The position numbers were made by a program, and so were the translations under genes. From Pseudopyrenochaeta lycopersici (lineage: Eukaryota; Ascomycota; Dothideomycetes; Pleosporales; Pseudopyrenochaetaceae), in assembly GCA_003313425.1 (NCBI GenBank), contig NHZP01000006.1, positions 1-64,000 on the forward strand: a DNA stretch of 64,000 bases, given 5' to 3'. The notes beneath the pieces were generated by a model. The model made no database searches, was not told the DNA's origin, and saw only the letters and a program-made list of their open reading frames with translations. Within the stretch, counting starts at the first letter, position 1. Each line of letters opens with the position of its first letter. Shown piece by piece: positions 36,601 to 50,069 of the stretch.

Positions 36601-37255
36601 TATCCTGCCTCCTCCTTGCAGATTATTGTTAATAGTAAAGAGCTGTGTTAAAGAAGGGAGCGAGGTTGTTTAGCGAGGTCCTGCGCAGTAACTATTAGAC
36701 TGCAGTCACGCTAGAGTGCGAGTACACTACCTGAACGGAATATGGAATGAGAACCTGCCTTAGTACATGCTGATGGTGTTTGTCTAGATAGGCAAACGCG
36801 CTCTCTGTCTCCTTTTTCCTCTTCTTCTTGTAAGTGTCTATATCCTTAAGTATAGGATATTACTGCTTAAAAGCAGCGACGCCTCTATACTGCGACATTA
36901 GGCTTAGTCTTCCTTTTAGAAATTCTCTAGTCGCGATAATAAGAGTTAAAGTCTTATTAAAGTAAGTCGCTAAGGCCACTATCTAATCATCTACTATGCC
37001 CTTCTATTTAACAGGCGAGACTTACAGTAAGCTTCAAACCTAAGTGTCTACTGTAATCCCTGCGTGCTAAGGGACTTTAACGTTACTATAACGCTTAAGC
37101 TTAGTTCTGTAGTCTTTAATAGCTTCTTTACTAGTAAATCGCACAATCTCTATCAGCGCAGGCTTAATTATAGTTATAGTTAGTTAAGGATTTAGGTTTA
37201 ACAGTGGGGGTGGACGCTTCCCAGGCTGTTTGGGTGTCTGAGGCGGCTGTGACAT
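33632..37255 (-). pseudogene. C accessory ORF: putative 2-oxoglutarate/Fe(II) dioxygenase-like protein
   Basis: A 1,207-codon frame from ATG at 37255 (MSQPPQTPKQPGKRPPPLL) to TAA at 33634-33632, with no frameshift and several dozen stops at positions explained by C-to-T or G-to-A. Residues about 330-450 are charged and coiled-coil-like (RDLELVRQLREELEMLL). Residues about 715-960 are the conserved core: a TKPRDRTYF block leads to a HxD-type motif at residues 764-766 (now Y-V-N, RIP-type changes from H and D). GRGVDII then GSVS, DNCTQIL and LP(H to Y)RST (second His position, residue 867) follow, and then ILPWFVKVEEDI. HxD and a distal His about 100 residues apart fit the double-stranded beta-helix dioxygenases. 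The same block order occurs in a family of fungal hypothetical proteins that I recall, so function is unproven. The C-terminal 200 residues are basic. It lies between pol and the 3' LTR, where envelope genes sit in retroviruses, on the pol strand, about 650 bp after the pol end. Confidence 0.6.
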
Positions 37256-37949
37256 CGCTTGAAGTTTATACCTGACAGGCACTCGTGTATCTACCTTAGA
37301 AAGTTTTAATAAATAGTAACAGGAAGTAAGAAAGAGAAACTTAGGCCCTGTAGGATCAACTACAGGCTTAAGATTTGGAGGGGGTTTGAGCAGCGGAGGG
37401 TATCTTTCCCTCCCTAACTTTACTTAAAAGCCCCGCTAAGGCTCGTTAACATAGTAAAAGGTGAAGTTACTATTATTTTAACTCCTTCCTATTACCTAAT
37501 TAGCTAGCATAGCAGGTCCTCTTAAGAGTTAGCTACTTAGGAACGTTTCCTAAGCAGGTCTTATCTTACTACTAAACGCAGCTATAAACTTACCTTTACA
37601 CTTTAAAACATTAATTATCTTATCTTCTACCTCCTTTAATTAATTCTGCATCTTTGAATTATCGCTCCGTGGCCTCGTAGTTACGTTGCAGCTGTTAGCG
37701 CAGATATCAAGTTATCTAGCCAATTAGATTTTAGCAGGTCTCGCTAAGCTTACCTAGCGATTGCTAATTAGCTAGATTCTTTAATACCCTAGTTTCTCCA
37801 CTATTTTTGATCGCGCAGTAAGGAGATTAACTTCCCAGCGACTCTAAATAATATTTCGTTTAATTTTAACTTATTTTTATGTGTCTAGGAGGTTGCGCTG
37901 CGTGTGTATAATGCTAAATATGTAAAAATATGCGAAAATTTAATAAAGG
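37256..37949. other. spacer between C pol and the accessory ORF
   Basis: About 700 bp, moderately RIP-mutated, with normal-composition patches near the accessory start. It may carry an internal promoter or splice acceptor for the downstream frame; nothing specific recognised. Confidence 0.4.
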
Positions 37950-40900
37950 AAATACAGCCCCTCCCCTGCTTTAAGATAAAAGCCCGTCCCCTAGGCTTAA
38001 GCAAGCTTATCTTCTAAGTTAGAATTAATTTCTAAATTAGGTATTTAAACATATTATTATCTCTTAGTCTCTGTCAAAGATCTTAGTATAATAATAGGAT
38101 GGCTGCGTGCAGTTAGCTGTATTATATCTTCAGATGAATCTAAGTTTGTAGGAGGATTATTCTCTGTCTCTTATAACTGAATCGCGTCTTAGTTAGGATT
38201 TTTAATAACTGTAAACTTATTATCTTAAGAGTTATTAGATTAAGCAGGCGGTAGTGAAAAGTTAGCTTCAGCATCTTACAACGAAGGATCTTATAGCTTT
38301 GCACGACCTTAATACTCCTAAGCGACCTTACTTTTATCTTAAGGTACCTATAGCTTAAGTCTCTATCTTAGAGTAGTGTTTCTAAATTGCGTGCTGTTAA
38401 AGTCTATAAGTTGATAGTTGCCTTTATCCTAATTAGCATGAAAGACTTTGTATGGTCCTAGCTATCTGCTCGCAAGCTTCTTATCTCTTAACATGTTAAT
38501 ATCTCTAGCTAAGTCCTATATTAGTATAAAGTTATCTTCTTTAATTTCCTCTTAATAAATCTCTCTGTAATTATCCTAATATTCCTTCTTTTCGCGTCGC
38601 AGGCGCTTAGTTCTTAATACTGCGTCCTTAAGAAATTAATCTCTTAAATCTAGCTGTATAGCTCGCACCGCTAATAACTAGTCTCTTAATGTTACTTGTC
38701 TAAATAGTAATGTCTGCTATGTTAGAAGAGTAAGCTTAATTAGAAGTACTAGATTCTAACCAGTAACTAACTAATAAGGAGAATATCTAGTCTAACTCTG
38801 AGTAGAAATTCTGTCTGCCTACAATACCATCAGAAGATTATTAACCTAAGGTCCAGGAAGCTTTGCTAGTGCGTTGCATATTAGCTTGTAACTACCCTTA
38901 ATTTTTCCTATAGCCTAAGGGTTATATACTAATACCTAGATCCTCCTAATATAATAAATCTTAGTAAAGGCTTTAACTACCTTTCTAAAATTAGGTCCGC
39001 CGTCCACAGTAAGTGTCCTTATTATGCTCCAGCAACACAAGATTTCCTTATATAAAAACTTAGCGACAGTAGATAACTTGTTGTCAGCTATTACTCGTGC
39101 CTCTAGCTATCTACTAAGGTATTCTTATACAATTATAATAAATTTCTTTCCTTAACAATACAGTATATAAACAACGTCTATAGTAACTCGTTCCTATAAT
39201 GCGTAACAGTAGGTATTTATCAGCATCTCTTGCTTGCGACTTAATGATCTCCGCTAGCACTGTTCACATAATACAATCGTGCGTCGCACCTCTTTATGCA
39301 TCCTTTCCTACTAGTATTATTAAGCAAGTATTAAATAGACGCCGTTCACTCCTCTATAACTAATCTGTTAATATACTTCCTATATAGCTATAGTCTTTAG
39401 ATTAGGATTATCTATAACTTAATAAATAGCTATATTCCTTATAGACTTTTAGAATAGATAGCCTTCTCGCATAAAGAAATTTATCGCCCTCTTTTTCTAC
39501 GCTTAAAGTTGTGCCCTCGTAAGGCCTTTAGGCTTCTTAAATCTTATTAAGAACTAAGTAATTACTTCTAACTTATCTAAGTATTGCTTATTCAGTACCC
39601 TACTTATCTTAGCAGGTAAGGCAAACTTAAAGTTAGCAACTAGGTTTTTAATAAAATCTTTAAGGTCGTCTTTAGTCTCGTCTAGCTGTTCCTATCCTTC
39701 TAGCTTCAGATATCGTAACAACGCATCAGGAATAACATTCTTCTTTCTAGGAACATACTTAATGTTAAAGTCTTAGGTAAGAATAGCTGCAAGCTACCTA
39801 TTTTAGACTAACCTAGGAACGTTAGGCGATAATCTGTTAAGTTAATAAATGAGCGTCTGAGCGTCCGTTTTAATAGTAAAATGTTATCTATATAGCTAGG
39901 TTCTGAATTTCTTTAGCGCCTATAATACTGCCTTACACTTAAGCTTTATTAAGTGCTAAAGACTCTTAGCTTTTAACTATATTATACTTTTAAATTAACA
40001 CGGATATCTTTTTCTGTCTGCTCTAATCTGTTTAAGAGACGCGCCTGCGCCTTCCTTACTCACGTCTACTACTATAAAAAGCATACCTCTATTCTTATAA
40101 TTAGGACTTGCTAACACTAGGGCTAAAGTAATATATTACTTTAAGGTACGCATAGCCTCTTATTAAGCCCCTTACTATGTCTATTCAACGCTAGTCCTTA
40201 TTAACTGGAATAGGGGCTTCGCGCGAATAGTAAAGCTAGGTACCTATATCCTGTAGTAGACACAGATACCTATAAACGCCCTTACTTCTTTTATATTTCT
40301 GCATTCTAGCCAATCTAGAATCTTAGCTACTTTCTGTTAATCTAGATATCTTCCTTACGCAGTAACCTTATATCTAACTACCCCTAATCTAGAGACTCCC
40401 TAATAACACTTCTTACCTAAAATTATAGCTCTAGCTCTTTCTACGTCAGCTAGAGCCCTGTCTAGCTACTAAATATATTCTAACACATATCTTCTTATTC
40501 TAGGAAATGCTTCTTCTCCTCTATAGTTAGTTTTAGGACTGCTAGCAGTAATATTATCTATAAAAGGAATAGTATATAGCTAATAATCCTTTATAATCTT
40601 TATAACTACTTGCTAAAAGACTGCAACTAAGTTAGTTACGCCTTAAACTATTATACAGTATTAAAGCAAACTAACTAGCGTATGAAAGGCAGTTATGTCT
40701 CTACTGTCTAGATGAAGTGTGATCTAGTTATATCCTAAGAATAGATTTATAAGAGATAGAATACAACATCTACTAAAACGCTTAGAGAATTCATCTGCTG
40801 TTAGAGGCAGATTAGCATCCCTAAGAGATACTGCGTTTATCTTAATTAACCTAAGTATTATCTAATAACTCTTATCCTTCTTTTTAACTAGAAACTATAA

Positions 40901-43900
40901 GTTTCTGTACTAACTAGCGCATCTTTCTAGTACCCCTCTATTAAGTCTGTTATTAAACATTGTAACTACCTCTTCCTTAATAGCTCGCGCTATTAGGAAC
41001 GATTTTTCTTACTAAGCTTTATGTTTAATAGTCTGTATCTTATATAGAGGACATACATCCTTAATAATTTATCCTGTCTTAGAGAAAGTGAAAGCGATCG
41101 CGCCTTCTCTGTTTATTAACATTTTAATAAATAGCTAAACTTCTAATTTTATTAACTTAGATCTAAACTTTTATAAGGCTAGCCTTTCTAGTGTTAATCT
41201 TGTGCCCTATAGGAATGCTGCATGTCTGCATTTAAAAAGGTGATTAAAAGGCCCTATATTAGGAGGTCTTAGACTTTTTCTTAAGAGTTGCAGTTTAACA
41301 GCATGTTGCTTCTAATCCTTACGCCTAAACTCCTTAATATCTGATGCCGCAGGAATATCCACAGGTCGCACCTTATCAGCTACCCTCTTATGCAGGGTAT
41401 TGACCTGACTGCCTGTGTACTTCCTTCTCTTTTCCTATTGCGCCTGACGGTTAAGTTCACACATGACTAAAAAAGACTCTAATTCTCGCACAGCTGAAGG
41501 ATCCTTAGAGGCTCTAACTCTATAGCTTATTACTTACTTTACCTATTCTTTAAATTGCTGCTTATTATTAGTTATAAAAATAGGTAAAAATTCGCTAAAT
41601 CTAATAGAAGCTTTCATAAACTCAGCCTCCTAAATATACTTAACCTAAGTATAAGATAAATAAGATTCTAAACTAAAACATCGCCCTAGGTATCTTCTAC
41701 TTAAATCTAGACACTCCTCCTTAGAAAGGGTGTCTGCTACATATTTTCCTTATCTTTAGGAGTTAGTATATAGTCTCTCAGATGCAGCGGAGCAGGATTA
41801 GAGGCTATAAAGACGGCGTTTCTGTCTCTATTCTTAGAAATAATCCTGCACGTAATCCTTCTATATACGTTATACTGAATTAATAACCTTGCTAAAGCGC
41901 ACTAAGGTCTACCTAAAATTGCTGATCTTGTTAGGTTTTAAACGATCCTGAAGTAACTGATAACAGTCACCTCTCCTACTTTGACTAGGACACTCTACGC
42001 AGTTCCTATAAAAGGATTAGTGCTTCTATTCGCAGTAACTACTCTATCTTAATGCAAGCTACCTTGCTTATAGTCTTTATATGTAAGCTTTAATGCCTTG
42101 GCCGCACTATATCTTAAAAGGTTTATCTGTACGCTAGTGTTAATAAGACACTTTACTGCATGCCTATTAAATAAGGCCTAGCAGGTTAGAAGGTTACACT
42201 GCACGTAGGCTATGCCTATCTTCTTTTAAATTATCGTAGCTTCTTATTTAGTAGGATTAACTAAAGCTTTATGCTAAGTGTTATATGTTCCTAGGGCTTC
42301 ATGCCTGGTTTATGCATTAAAAGTCCTAAATTATATTAAGTTAAGCTCCAAATTCGGTCCTTTTTTAAGACTAACCGTCTCTACTTAATTTAATTTAACC
42401 TTTTCTTTATTAGAAAAATGCCTCTAAACATCCCTAATAACATAGGCAGACGCAGGGTTATGCAGGGTAAGGCACTGCAGTATCAGCTAATCAGGTTCTA
42501 ACAAGTCTCGCTTAGCTAACCTAGCGATTACTGATTAGCTAGCCAGCCTAATACTTAATTCTACAGCGTTCACGCTAGCTAACGACGCGGCAGGCTTATT
42601 AATTACTTTTAATATATTTCTAACTTATTTTTAAAGCTAATGTTAGCTTATAAGGTCCCTAAAAGTTACACTACGCACCTCCTAACGCAGTATAGTAGTA
42701 GCGATACGGTTTAGATGCAGGCCCAGTAAATGACGGAGCTCTGTGTTAGTAAGGCCGTTATTCTAGTTCTTCTTTTTCTTATTCTAACTAACAAATTCAG
42801 GCTCAGCTTTTAAATCCTGAAAGCTTCTATCGTTATCTAGAGGCTGTATAAGAGAGAATAGCTTATTATAGGCTTAGCTGGCGAATAGAATTGGCTCTAC
42901 TCGTTCAAACTCCTTAATATCTATTAGTTCGAATGCAGTGTTGCCCCTCATAACAGGCATACGATGGTCCTTAACTATGACTCGCTTTAGTTATTTAGAA
43001 TAAGGAGGTTTAGCAAGAGCTTGCTTCTAAACTTTACTCTACCTAACTTTCTTAAGAACTAGATCTTTCCTAACATTCTAACGCGTTTAAGAGCGTGTTA
43101 CTACATAAGTTAAGCTAGTATTCACTGCTCCTTCCTTAAAAGCACTAAAAATAATATCCTAAGATGTAACCTTATTAAGGGCAAAACACGCTTCAGTCAA
43201 GCCTCTTAGTAATATCCTAACGTTCTAAAAGTTTAGTAGGTCCTTAGCCAGGCTTATAGCTATCCTGCTATATCTATCTTCTATAATCGTATTCGTATTA
43301 GGACTAACTACCTTCTGTTACTACATAGCTAGTAGTCTAAGCTTTTAATATTAAGCAGGCCTTAAGTCTACTCTATTAAACTTCTCTAGATATACTGCCA
43401 ATACTAGCTAATCTAAGACATCGTTAGTAACTCCGTAATACTCCTAAATTTTCTGTTTCAACTAATAGAGCTGTAACGTTTAGGGTGCAGTTCCTTAGAT
43501 TTGCCCTAACCTCTTATGCGAAGGACTAAAATAGTAAGTCTTATATCTAACTTCACTGTTCTACTTAAAGCTAATCTAGCTAAGATGCAAAAGCAGCTAA
43601 TATAGCTCACATTCTCTAGCAATATAACTAGGGAGGTTGCACATATTACAAGTATTTCGATATTCACGTCCTTAGATAGTAATTACGCCTTACTAAGGAT
43701 TTAAGTTGCGAGGAGCCGTCGTTATATACGAGCCATTATTCCTTTCTAATAGTGACTGCTTAGCATCATCTCTTAAGACGACTCGGCCGATGAAGTACGC
43801 GTACGTAGCTAGGTTCCTCAGAATCTAACCAAGCTTAGGATAAACTATTATCTTATTAACCTCAGCTAGGCTAATCTTCTAGTCGCCAAGGGCTAAATAA

Positions 43901-44798
43901 GGTCTTAAACCTCTAGATCTACACTAGGTAGAAGAGCAGGCCTAGCTTCCTCTTAAACTTTGCTTTTCTTATACTTATTAACTGCGTCTTTTAGCTGCTT
44001 AGCTGTTAATGTTTTCTTTTCTTAATTAAGGATCTAGTGTGTAAGCTTAGCCTCTCTTTCTGCATAACTAGGGGATATCTGTTTTATCCCCTCTCTCTAG
44101 CGGTACACGCGCTTAAGATACGTGTAAATCTTCTTAATATTAAAACTCTCTAGCTTATCTGGAATCAGCCCTTTATACATATAGATAAAGATTATATCTT
44201 AGTCTTCTCTTAGAAGGCCTCTAGCAAAAAAGAAGCCAGCCTCTATCCTATATAGCTAGCCTGTCTTAATGCAAGCGTTACTGTACGCTGCGAAGTTAGT
44301 TAAATACTCAGATAGTCCTAGGAATTTTCTTAACGTTTCAGAAACATAGGTCTCCAGGAACGCTCGCGTTCCCATACGTTAAGCTACATCTTAATCGTGC
44401 CAATACTCTTTCATTACTTCTTAAAGCTTCTTCTAGTCTAGTACCCTGTATAGCCTTATTTTCTTAATAAAGCGTCTGCACATAGTGTTACAGAAGTCTA
44501 GAAGGATTCTTATCTTTTAATAGTCGTTATAGCTGCTATTATCTGCCTAGCGATTAAAGTCATCTAGGAACTTAGTAACGTCTTTTCCTATAAATAGAAA
44601 GTCTTTCCTTGCTAGCCTTATAGGCACAAGTACTTTGCTGGTATCTATAGTATATTTCTCAATAACCTCAATAGCCGGCGTAAGATCTAATCTAAATGAC
44701 AGCGAATCTGGTGTCGATTCAGCCATAAGGATAGCTGAAGGCTGAATCCTGAATAGGCTGCTGCAGCCCTTCAGTATAACTAAATAAGGAGACTGCAA
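37950..44798 (-). pseudogene. C gag-pol
   Basis: Minus-strand gag likely starts at 44726 (MAESTPDSLSFRLDL) or the in-frame ATG 44798. A CCHC zinc knuckle near 43620-43660 reads CNMCNLPSYIARE-C, His now Tyr. Reverse transcriptase is near 40600-41000: RDANLPLTADEFSKRF, LINLFLGYNQI, RDITAFHT and a following FIDNI block, typical of one gypsy group of fungi. RNase H and integrase follow towards lower coordinates. After integrase, RDKKLASR-LGPYKVF near 38440-38500 is the usual post-core segment. TAG codons replace Trp and Gln throughout. The pol end is approximate. Confidence 0.8.
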
Positions 44799-45352
44799 CT
44801 ACTAGGCAGTTCCTTGCTAACGCTAATAATTAACTAAAATCTGATACTGTACTACTTCTGAATTATTTCTTAATCGTTCATAGCTGTTCTCGTTTCTGTT
44901 TTTTGTTATCTTATTCTTATTCTTGTTACTATTCTGTTACTAAGTTAGCTTCTGCTTATTATATAGGAAGTCTTAATTTATTATAGCAAGATAATAAGGA
45001 TACAGCCTCAACAGAGCTGGTCCCTGTCAACTCTTGGCTCCAAAAATGTAGAGGGGGTGGCCGCAACAGCGCTATCCCTCTCAAAGGTTCCGAAGGCTGG
45101 CCGCAACAGCGCCATCCCTCTCAAAGGTTCCGAAGGCTGGCCGCAACAGCGCCATCCCTCTCAAAGGTTTGTCAGGGTCAAACAGACACCCAGCTCTTTC
45201 TAGGTAATCCTATGATCTCTGTATCGCAATGTAGCGCTCTCATATTTGTGTTTTCGACGTTGACAGTTCAATGCCATGTAGGCTTTTTCTGCTCTCATTA
45301 GCCATAGCCTAACCAGAACAGACCGTTGTGCCCCTTGGGCTTCGCCATTATT
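44799..45352 (-). other. leader of C between 5' LTR and gag
   Basis: About 550 bp, little affected by RIP at its right side. Contains the 40-bp tandem repeat and a short open frame without features. The primer-binding site should adjoin 45352 on the minus strand; I could not match it to a specific tRNA. Confidence 0.45.
45058..45168. repeat. 40-bp tandem repeat in the leader of C
   Basis: Unit TGGCCGCAACAGCGCCATCC plus 20 further bases (CTCTCAAAGG TTCCGAAGGC), repeated at 45058, 45098 and, partially, 45138. Nearly identical copies, GC-rich, not RIP-mutated. Confidence 0.9.
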
Positions 45353-45730
45353 TGTGGAGTTAACAAGGTAGTTCGGCACAATCCCGCAGTTCTGGTGTTG
45401 TGAATGAGAGGTAACGATGGAATCCAAACGTGCGTGAATAACAGGAGCAGCTCTGCCTGTGCAGTCTGCTAGAAACGAAGGTAAGTATAGAGCCTAATTA
45501 AAAGTAATGAACAAAATGGTCTGAAATCTCATGAATTAACGTAGCTAATACACTAGCTACTTTGCAAAATCTCAGTTTTGAAGTGAATTCTCGTGGTGTG
45601 TGGTGCATGGTGCATCACGTTTGGTGCATGACGTTGAGATCTCTCGCATCTCCAAGTCTTATCATCAAATCTCGCTGACAAAGGAAACCCATCATCACCT
45701 GATTGCCCAGGTACCCTGTGCAACGGCACA
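45353..45730 (-). repeat. 5' LTR of C (378 bp)
   Basis: TGTGGAG ... CGGCACA, direct repeat of 33037-33414. Right TSD ACAT follows at 45731. Confidence 0.9.
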
Positions 45731-45734
45731 ACAT

Positions 45735-48700
45735 GTATAAAGCATAATATATTAACGCGTTAACTCTAGAAGAATAGGAAGCAGCTATAAAACAAGGAAT
45801 AAGTACAATTATCTTAGCTAAATAAGCGATGCAAGATATATTGCGAGAACACTACTATTACCCTAAATATCACACAAAAGCAATATAAGAGTAGGTAGAG
45901 AAAGCTAAAGAAGCATAGCAACCCGCAAGCGTCAGGGACGCACTATAGAAACTTCAACAAGCTAGATAAACATAGGCACTAGAACCCCTGATAGTCAAGA
46001 CCCTTAAATATACATTACGACGCTAAACAATGCCACTATTAGTAAGGGAAGACGCCTTCTATATACCTAATACTCAGGACCTAGTACGACAAGGGTACCT
46101 TTAAGTTAACTCCCATGGCGAGATCGTGCTTACAGACAGTGAGAAACAGGACGTCTACACCTAGCTCAAACAGCAAATGCATCAGGAGGACGATAAAGAG
46201 AACGTCGGCCCTAACTAGCTGCTTATAGAGGAAGAAGCCAGAAACTACTATAAGCGCGCAGAGGCGGCTTAAACCCTACATACTATGCGCAAAGGACTAT
46301 AAAAACTAGTACTAGACTACTTAACAGATCTACGCAATAAGCGACACGGTGTTGTCTACTAGTCCTTCTGTACTATAGACCTGTGCGCTATACACTATTT
46401 AAGTAAGACAGAACAGGGATACTTCCCTCACTCGTTTTACTAATGTAAATACTAATAGTATAATTATCCTAAAGTTAAATGCGACAACTACCTATAGGAT
46501 AAGAGGACTGTCCTCTACTTCCTAAGAAATAACGACCCTACAGCTACTATAGTAATGCAGCTAGTCTTTAATAGAGAATGTAATTAACAATAATAGCAAA
46601 CGTACCTTAACTCTAACTACCTTAAGTATAAAGATGTTAAGACACTAAACAGGTATTAGGAGGAGCCTTTTTTAGAGTCGCGCCTACTAATAAGCAATAA
46701 TTGCGAACTCTATGTACAACCAGCGCACAAGGACTCCTTAAGCTAAATATTAAGCTTAATAGAAGCTAGATAAAGGTACTAGTAGACTCCGGAGCACAAC
46801 AGAGCTATATTTCTGCGCGAGCGATAGAATAAGCTGGCCTTGTCCTATTATTAAAATTAGTACTATATCTATTAACAGTAGCTAATAGACAACTAATGCT
46901 ATTAGAGTCTGTAATCACACACAAAGTACAGAACGTGCAACTTATTATCTAGAACTATAGGGAAACGATTAACCTAGACGTCTTCAGACTATTATAACAC
47001 AATATACTACTAGGACTCCTATAGTTAAGAGAATATAGTCTAGACATAAATTAGAAAAAGAAAAAGTTCTTGTTTAAATGCTGTAGAACGGACGCAACTA
47101 CGAGTAAGCCTACGCCGCAGCTGAGTGCCTAGGTAGATAAGAAGATAACGATTAGGATCCTCACTTTAAATAAGGACGGCCTTAAGACATAAGGGTCTGA
47201 CTTAGCAGGTACTAATAGGAGGTCCTTAGACTAATAAGCTAGAGTTAAGGAGTAAAGCGTAACTCTAGCAATCCCTAATAAGTATAAAGAATACGAGTCA
47301 CTCTTTTAGGAAGAGATAACTATAAAAGTACTGCCTAAATATTAACCCTAGGATTATAAGATTATCTTACAGGAAGGGAAGTAACTAACTTTTAGCCTAA
47401 TTTACAGTTTATTAGAAAAAGAACTTAAGACCCTGCGCGAATATATTAAGACAAACTTAAAGAAGGGATTTATTAGAGAATTACAGTTACTAGTAGGATA
47501 CCCTATACTATTCGTACTAAAGAAGAATAGGAAGTTAAGACTATATATTAACTACTAGAAACTTAATAATATTATAATAAAAAATTAATACCCTCTACTA
47601 AATATAGTAGAACTACAGGATTAACTAGCCTTTGCGAAAGTCTTTACAGCATTAGACTTAAGAGGAGCGTACAACCTTATTTATATAAAGGAAGGCAAAG
47701 AATAGAAGACTGCGTTTAGAATGCGTTACAGCTACTATAAGTATATAGTAATACTCTTTAGTCTTACTAACGCACTAGCTATATACTAGGCACTTATTAA
47801 TAATGTGTTAAGAGAACACCTAGATATATTTATTATCGCATACCTTAATAATATCCTTATATACTCTAATAATCTACAAGAACATATTAAGCACGTTAAA
47901 ATAGTTCTTACCTGCTTAGGAAGATTTAGGTTACTACTTAAACCTAAGAAATGCGAGTTCTATAAAGAGGAAGTTAAGTTCCTAGAATATATAGTAGGTG
48001 CACACAGAGTAAAGATAAGCAAAGAAAAAATAAGAGTAGTAAAAGAATAGCCTAAACCTAAAATAGTTAAAGATATACAGTTATTTATAGGATTTATTAA
48101 CTTTAACTAATAATTTATTAAAGACTTCTCTAAGAAATCTATCCTACTTACTAAACTTATAAGAAAACAGATAAAATAGGAATAGGGAAACAAATAAAGA
48201 AAAGTATTCTAGATACTTAGGGAAGCCTATATTATACTACTAGTGTTAATTATATTCTAAACAGAAGAACCCTTACAGTTTAAAACAGATACCTTAGACC
48301 TTACACTAGGTGTAATAGTAAAATAAGAACGCAATAGGAAATAGCACCTAATTACCTACTACTCTAGGAAATTTACAGACCCTAAGGAACGCTACGACGT
48401 GCACGATAAGGAGCTCATAGCAGTTGTTAACGCCCTTAACTACTAGCGGATCTACGCAGAGAGTTACTCAGATCTTATAATATTTACAGATTATAAGAAC
48501 TTAGTTAATTTTACTACTACTAAGACCTTAAATTAGAGATAGGTTAGATAGGCTAAAATATTAGGATAATATAAGTTTAAGATTATATACACGCTAGGAA
48601 AGGATAACAGCAGAGCTGATGCTCTCAGCCGCAGATTAGACATCGCAGGAATAAAAGTAATAGTTAGCGATGCTATCCTTTAAGTAAACTAGGATAGAAG

Positions 48701-50069
48701 CCTAGGACCTAATAAGTTATTAAACAACACTATAATAATTACGTCTGAAGTACCTAAAGAATTGTAAGAAGTAATTATCTAATAACACTACGATAACCTA
48801 GTACATAGTCACCCTAGAATTAAGAGAACGATAGAACTTATATAATAACACTATAGCTTTAAGAATATAAAGGCTAAGGTTAAACAGTTTATTAAAAAAT
48901 GCGCAGACTGTTAGAAGAATAAATATAGTACCTACGCACCTTACAGAGAAATGCAAGCTATAGAGCTACCTAACAAACCTTAGGCAGACATTTCTATAGA
49001 CTTTGTAATAAGATTACTACTGTCTAAAGATCCTGCGACAGGAATTAAGTATAACGCTATCTTTAATATAGTCTGCAGGTTTACAAAAGCAGCAGAAATA
49101 ATACTGTTTAGAAACAACTACAACACAGAATAACTAGCGTTTATTATTCTAGACAGATTGATACGATACTATAGTATACCTAAGTCTATTATAAGTAATA
49201 GAGATAAGCTCTTCACGTCTAACTTCTAGTCCACATTGATAGCCGCGATAGGAACGAAGAGAAAATTGTTAACAGCCTATTACCTACAAACGGATAGACA
49301 GACAGAAAGAACGAACAGAATAATAAAAACCTACCTAAGGATTTACAGTAATTAATAGTAAAATAATTAGGTCTTATTACTACTAATAGTATAACTAGCC
49401 TATAATAACAAATTATTAGAATTAACTAGAAAGACACCGTTCTTTACTAACTACGGGAGACACCCTAATCTCTTTATAAAGTTATATCCTAGCAGGAAAG
49501 CTAAAGTAGCTATAAAAACAGCTAAAGAAATGAAAAAAGTACACAAATAACTCTGAGAAAACCTTAAGAAAGCACAACGTAATAGTATTTCTTACTAAAA
49601 TAAGAAAAGAAAAATAGCACCTTAGCTAAAGAAGGAGGATAAAGTATACTTGCTTATAAAAAATCTACGCAATAAGCGACTAAGTAAAGGACTTAACTAC
49701 GTTAAAGTTAGACTATTTTTAGTTAAAGAACAGAATAGACTAGTAAACTATACACTTAAGCTACTACTAGATACAAAGATCTACCTACGCTTCTATATCT
49801 CTAAGTTAGAACCAGCTAACCCTACTATACTATTACAGAAAATATTCTAGTACGAACTAGAAGAAGAAAATAAGTTTAAAGTTAAGAAAATCTAGGGATA
49901 CTAATAAAATAGAAGAGTTAACGACCTAGAACTAAGCTTTAGCTACCTAGTTAAATAGAAAGGATACCTGAGCGTAGAGAGTACGTAGGAACTACTAGAA
50001 AACCTAAGAAACTGCTAAGAAAAGATTAGAGAATATTAGGAAAGAGAGGAAAGAAAGAAAAAGAAATAA
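45735..50069 (+). pseudogene. B gag end and pol with chromodomain
   Basis: Continues the B frame after C. Protease: VLVDSGAQQSYIS near 46770-46820 (aspartyl DSGA). Reverse transcriptase about 47350-48010: ALDLRGAYNL, then AYLNNILIYS (active site YxDD altered by RIP) and KPKKCEFYKEEVKFL. RNase H about 48250-48650: TLGVIV, YYSRKFTDPKERYDVHDKEL, NSRADALSRR. Integrase: an HHCC-type start near 48790-48920 (CADC) and core with SIDFVIRLL and SIISNRDKLF. C-terminal chromodomain near 49930-50040: SYLVK-KGYLSVEST-ELLENLRN. Stop at 50067. Order is that of chromoviruses. Chromodomains of such elements bind methylated H3K9, which fits insertion into other repeats (known for the family; inference here). 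Confidence 0.85.

Larger units (their letters stand above)
33037..45730 (-). mobile_element. Ty3/gypsy-like element C with extra 3' ORF
   Basis: 378-bp direct terminal repeats at 33037-33414 and 45353-45730, TGTGGAG ... GGCACA, differing by about seven positions, all transitions. Flanked by ACAT (33033-33036 and 45731-45734), a 4-bp duplication. Genes run on the minus strand: leader, gag with zinc knuckle, pol, then a separate 1,207-codon frame before the 3' LTR. 12.7 kb is long for a fungal gypsy element. Mutation by RIP is moderate; it is the innermost and youngest insertion of the nest. Confidence 0.88.

Noticed and set aside
35667..36673. Plus-strand frames of 80-99 codons inside the C accessory ORF
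   Set aside because: Shadows of the 1,207-codon minus-strand frame, which has the conserved blocks.
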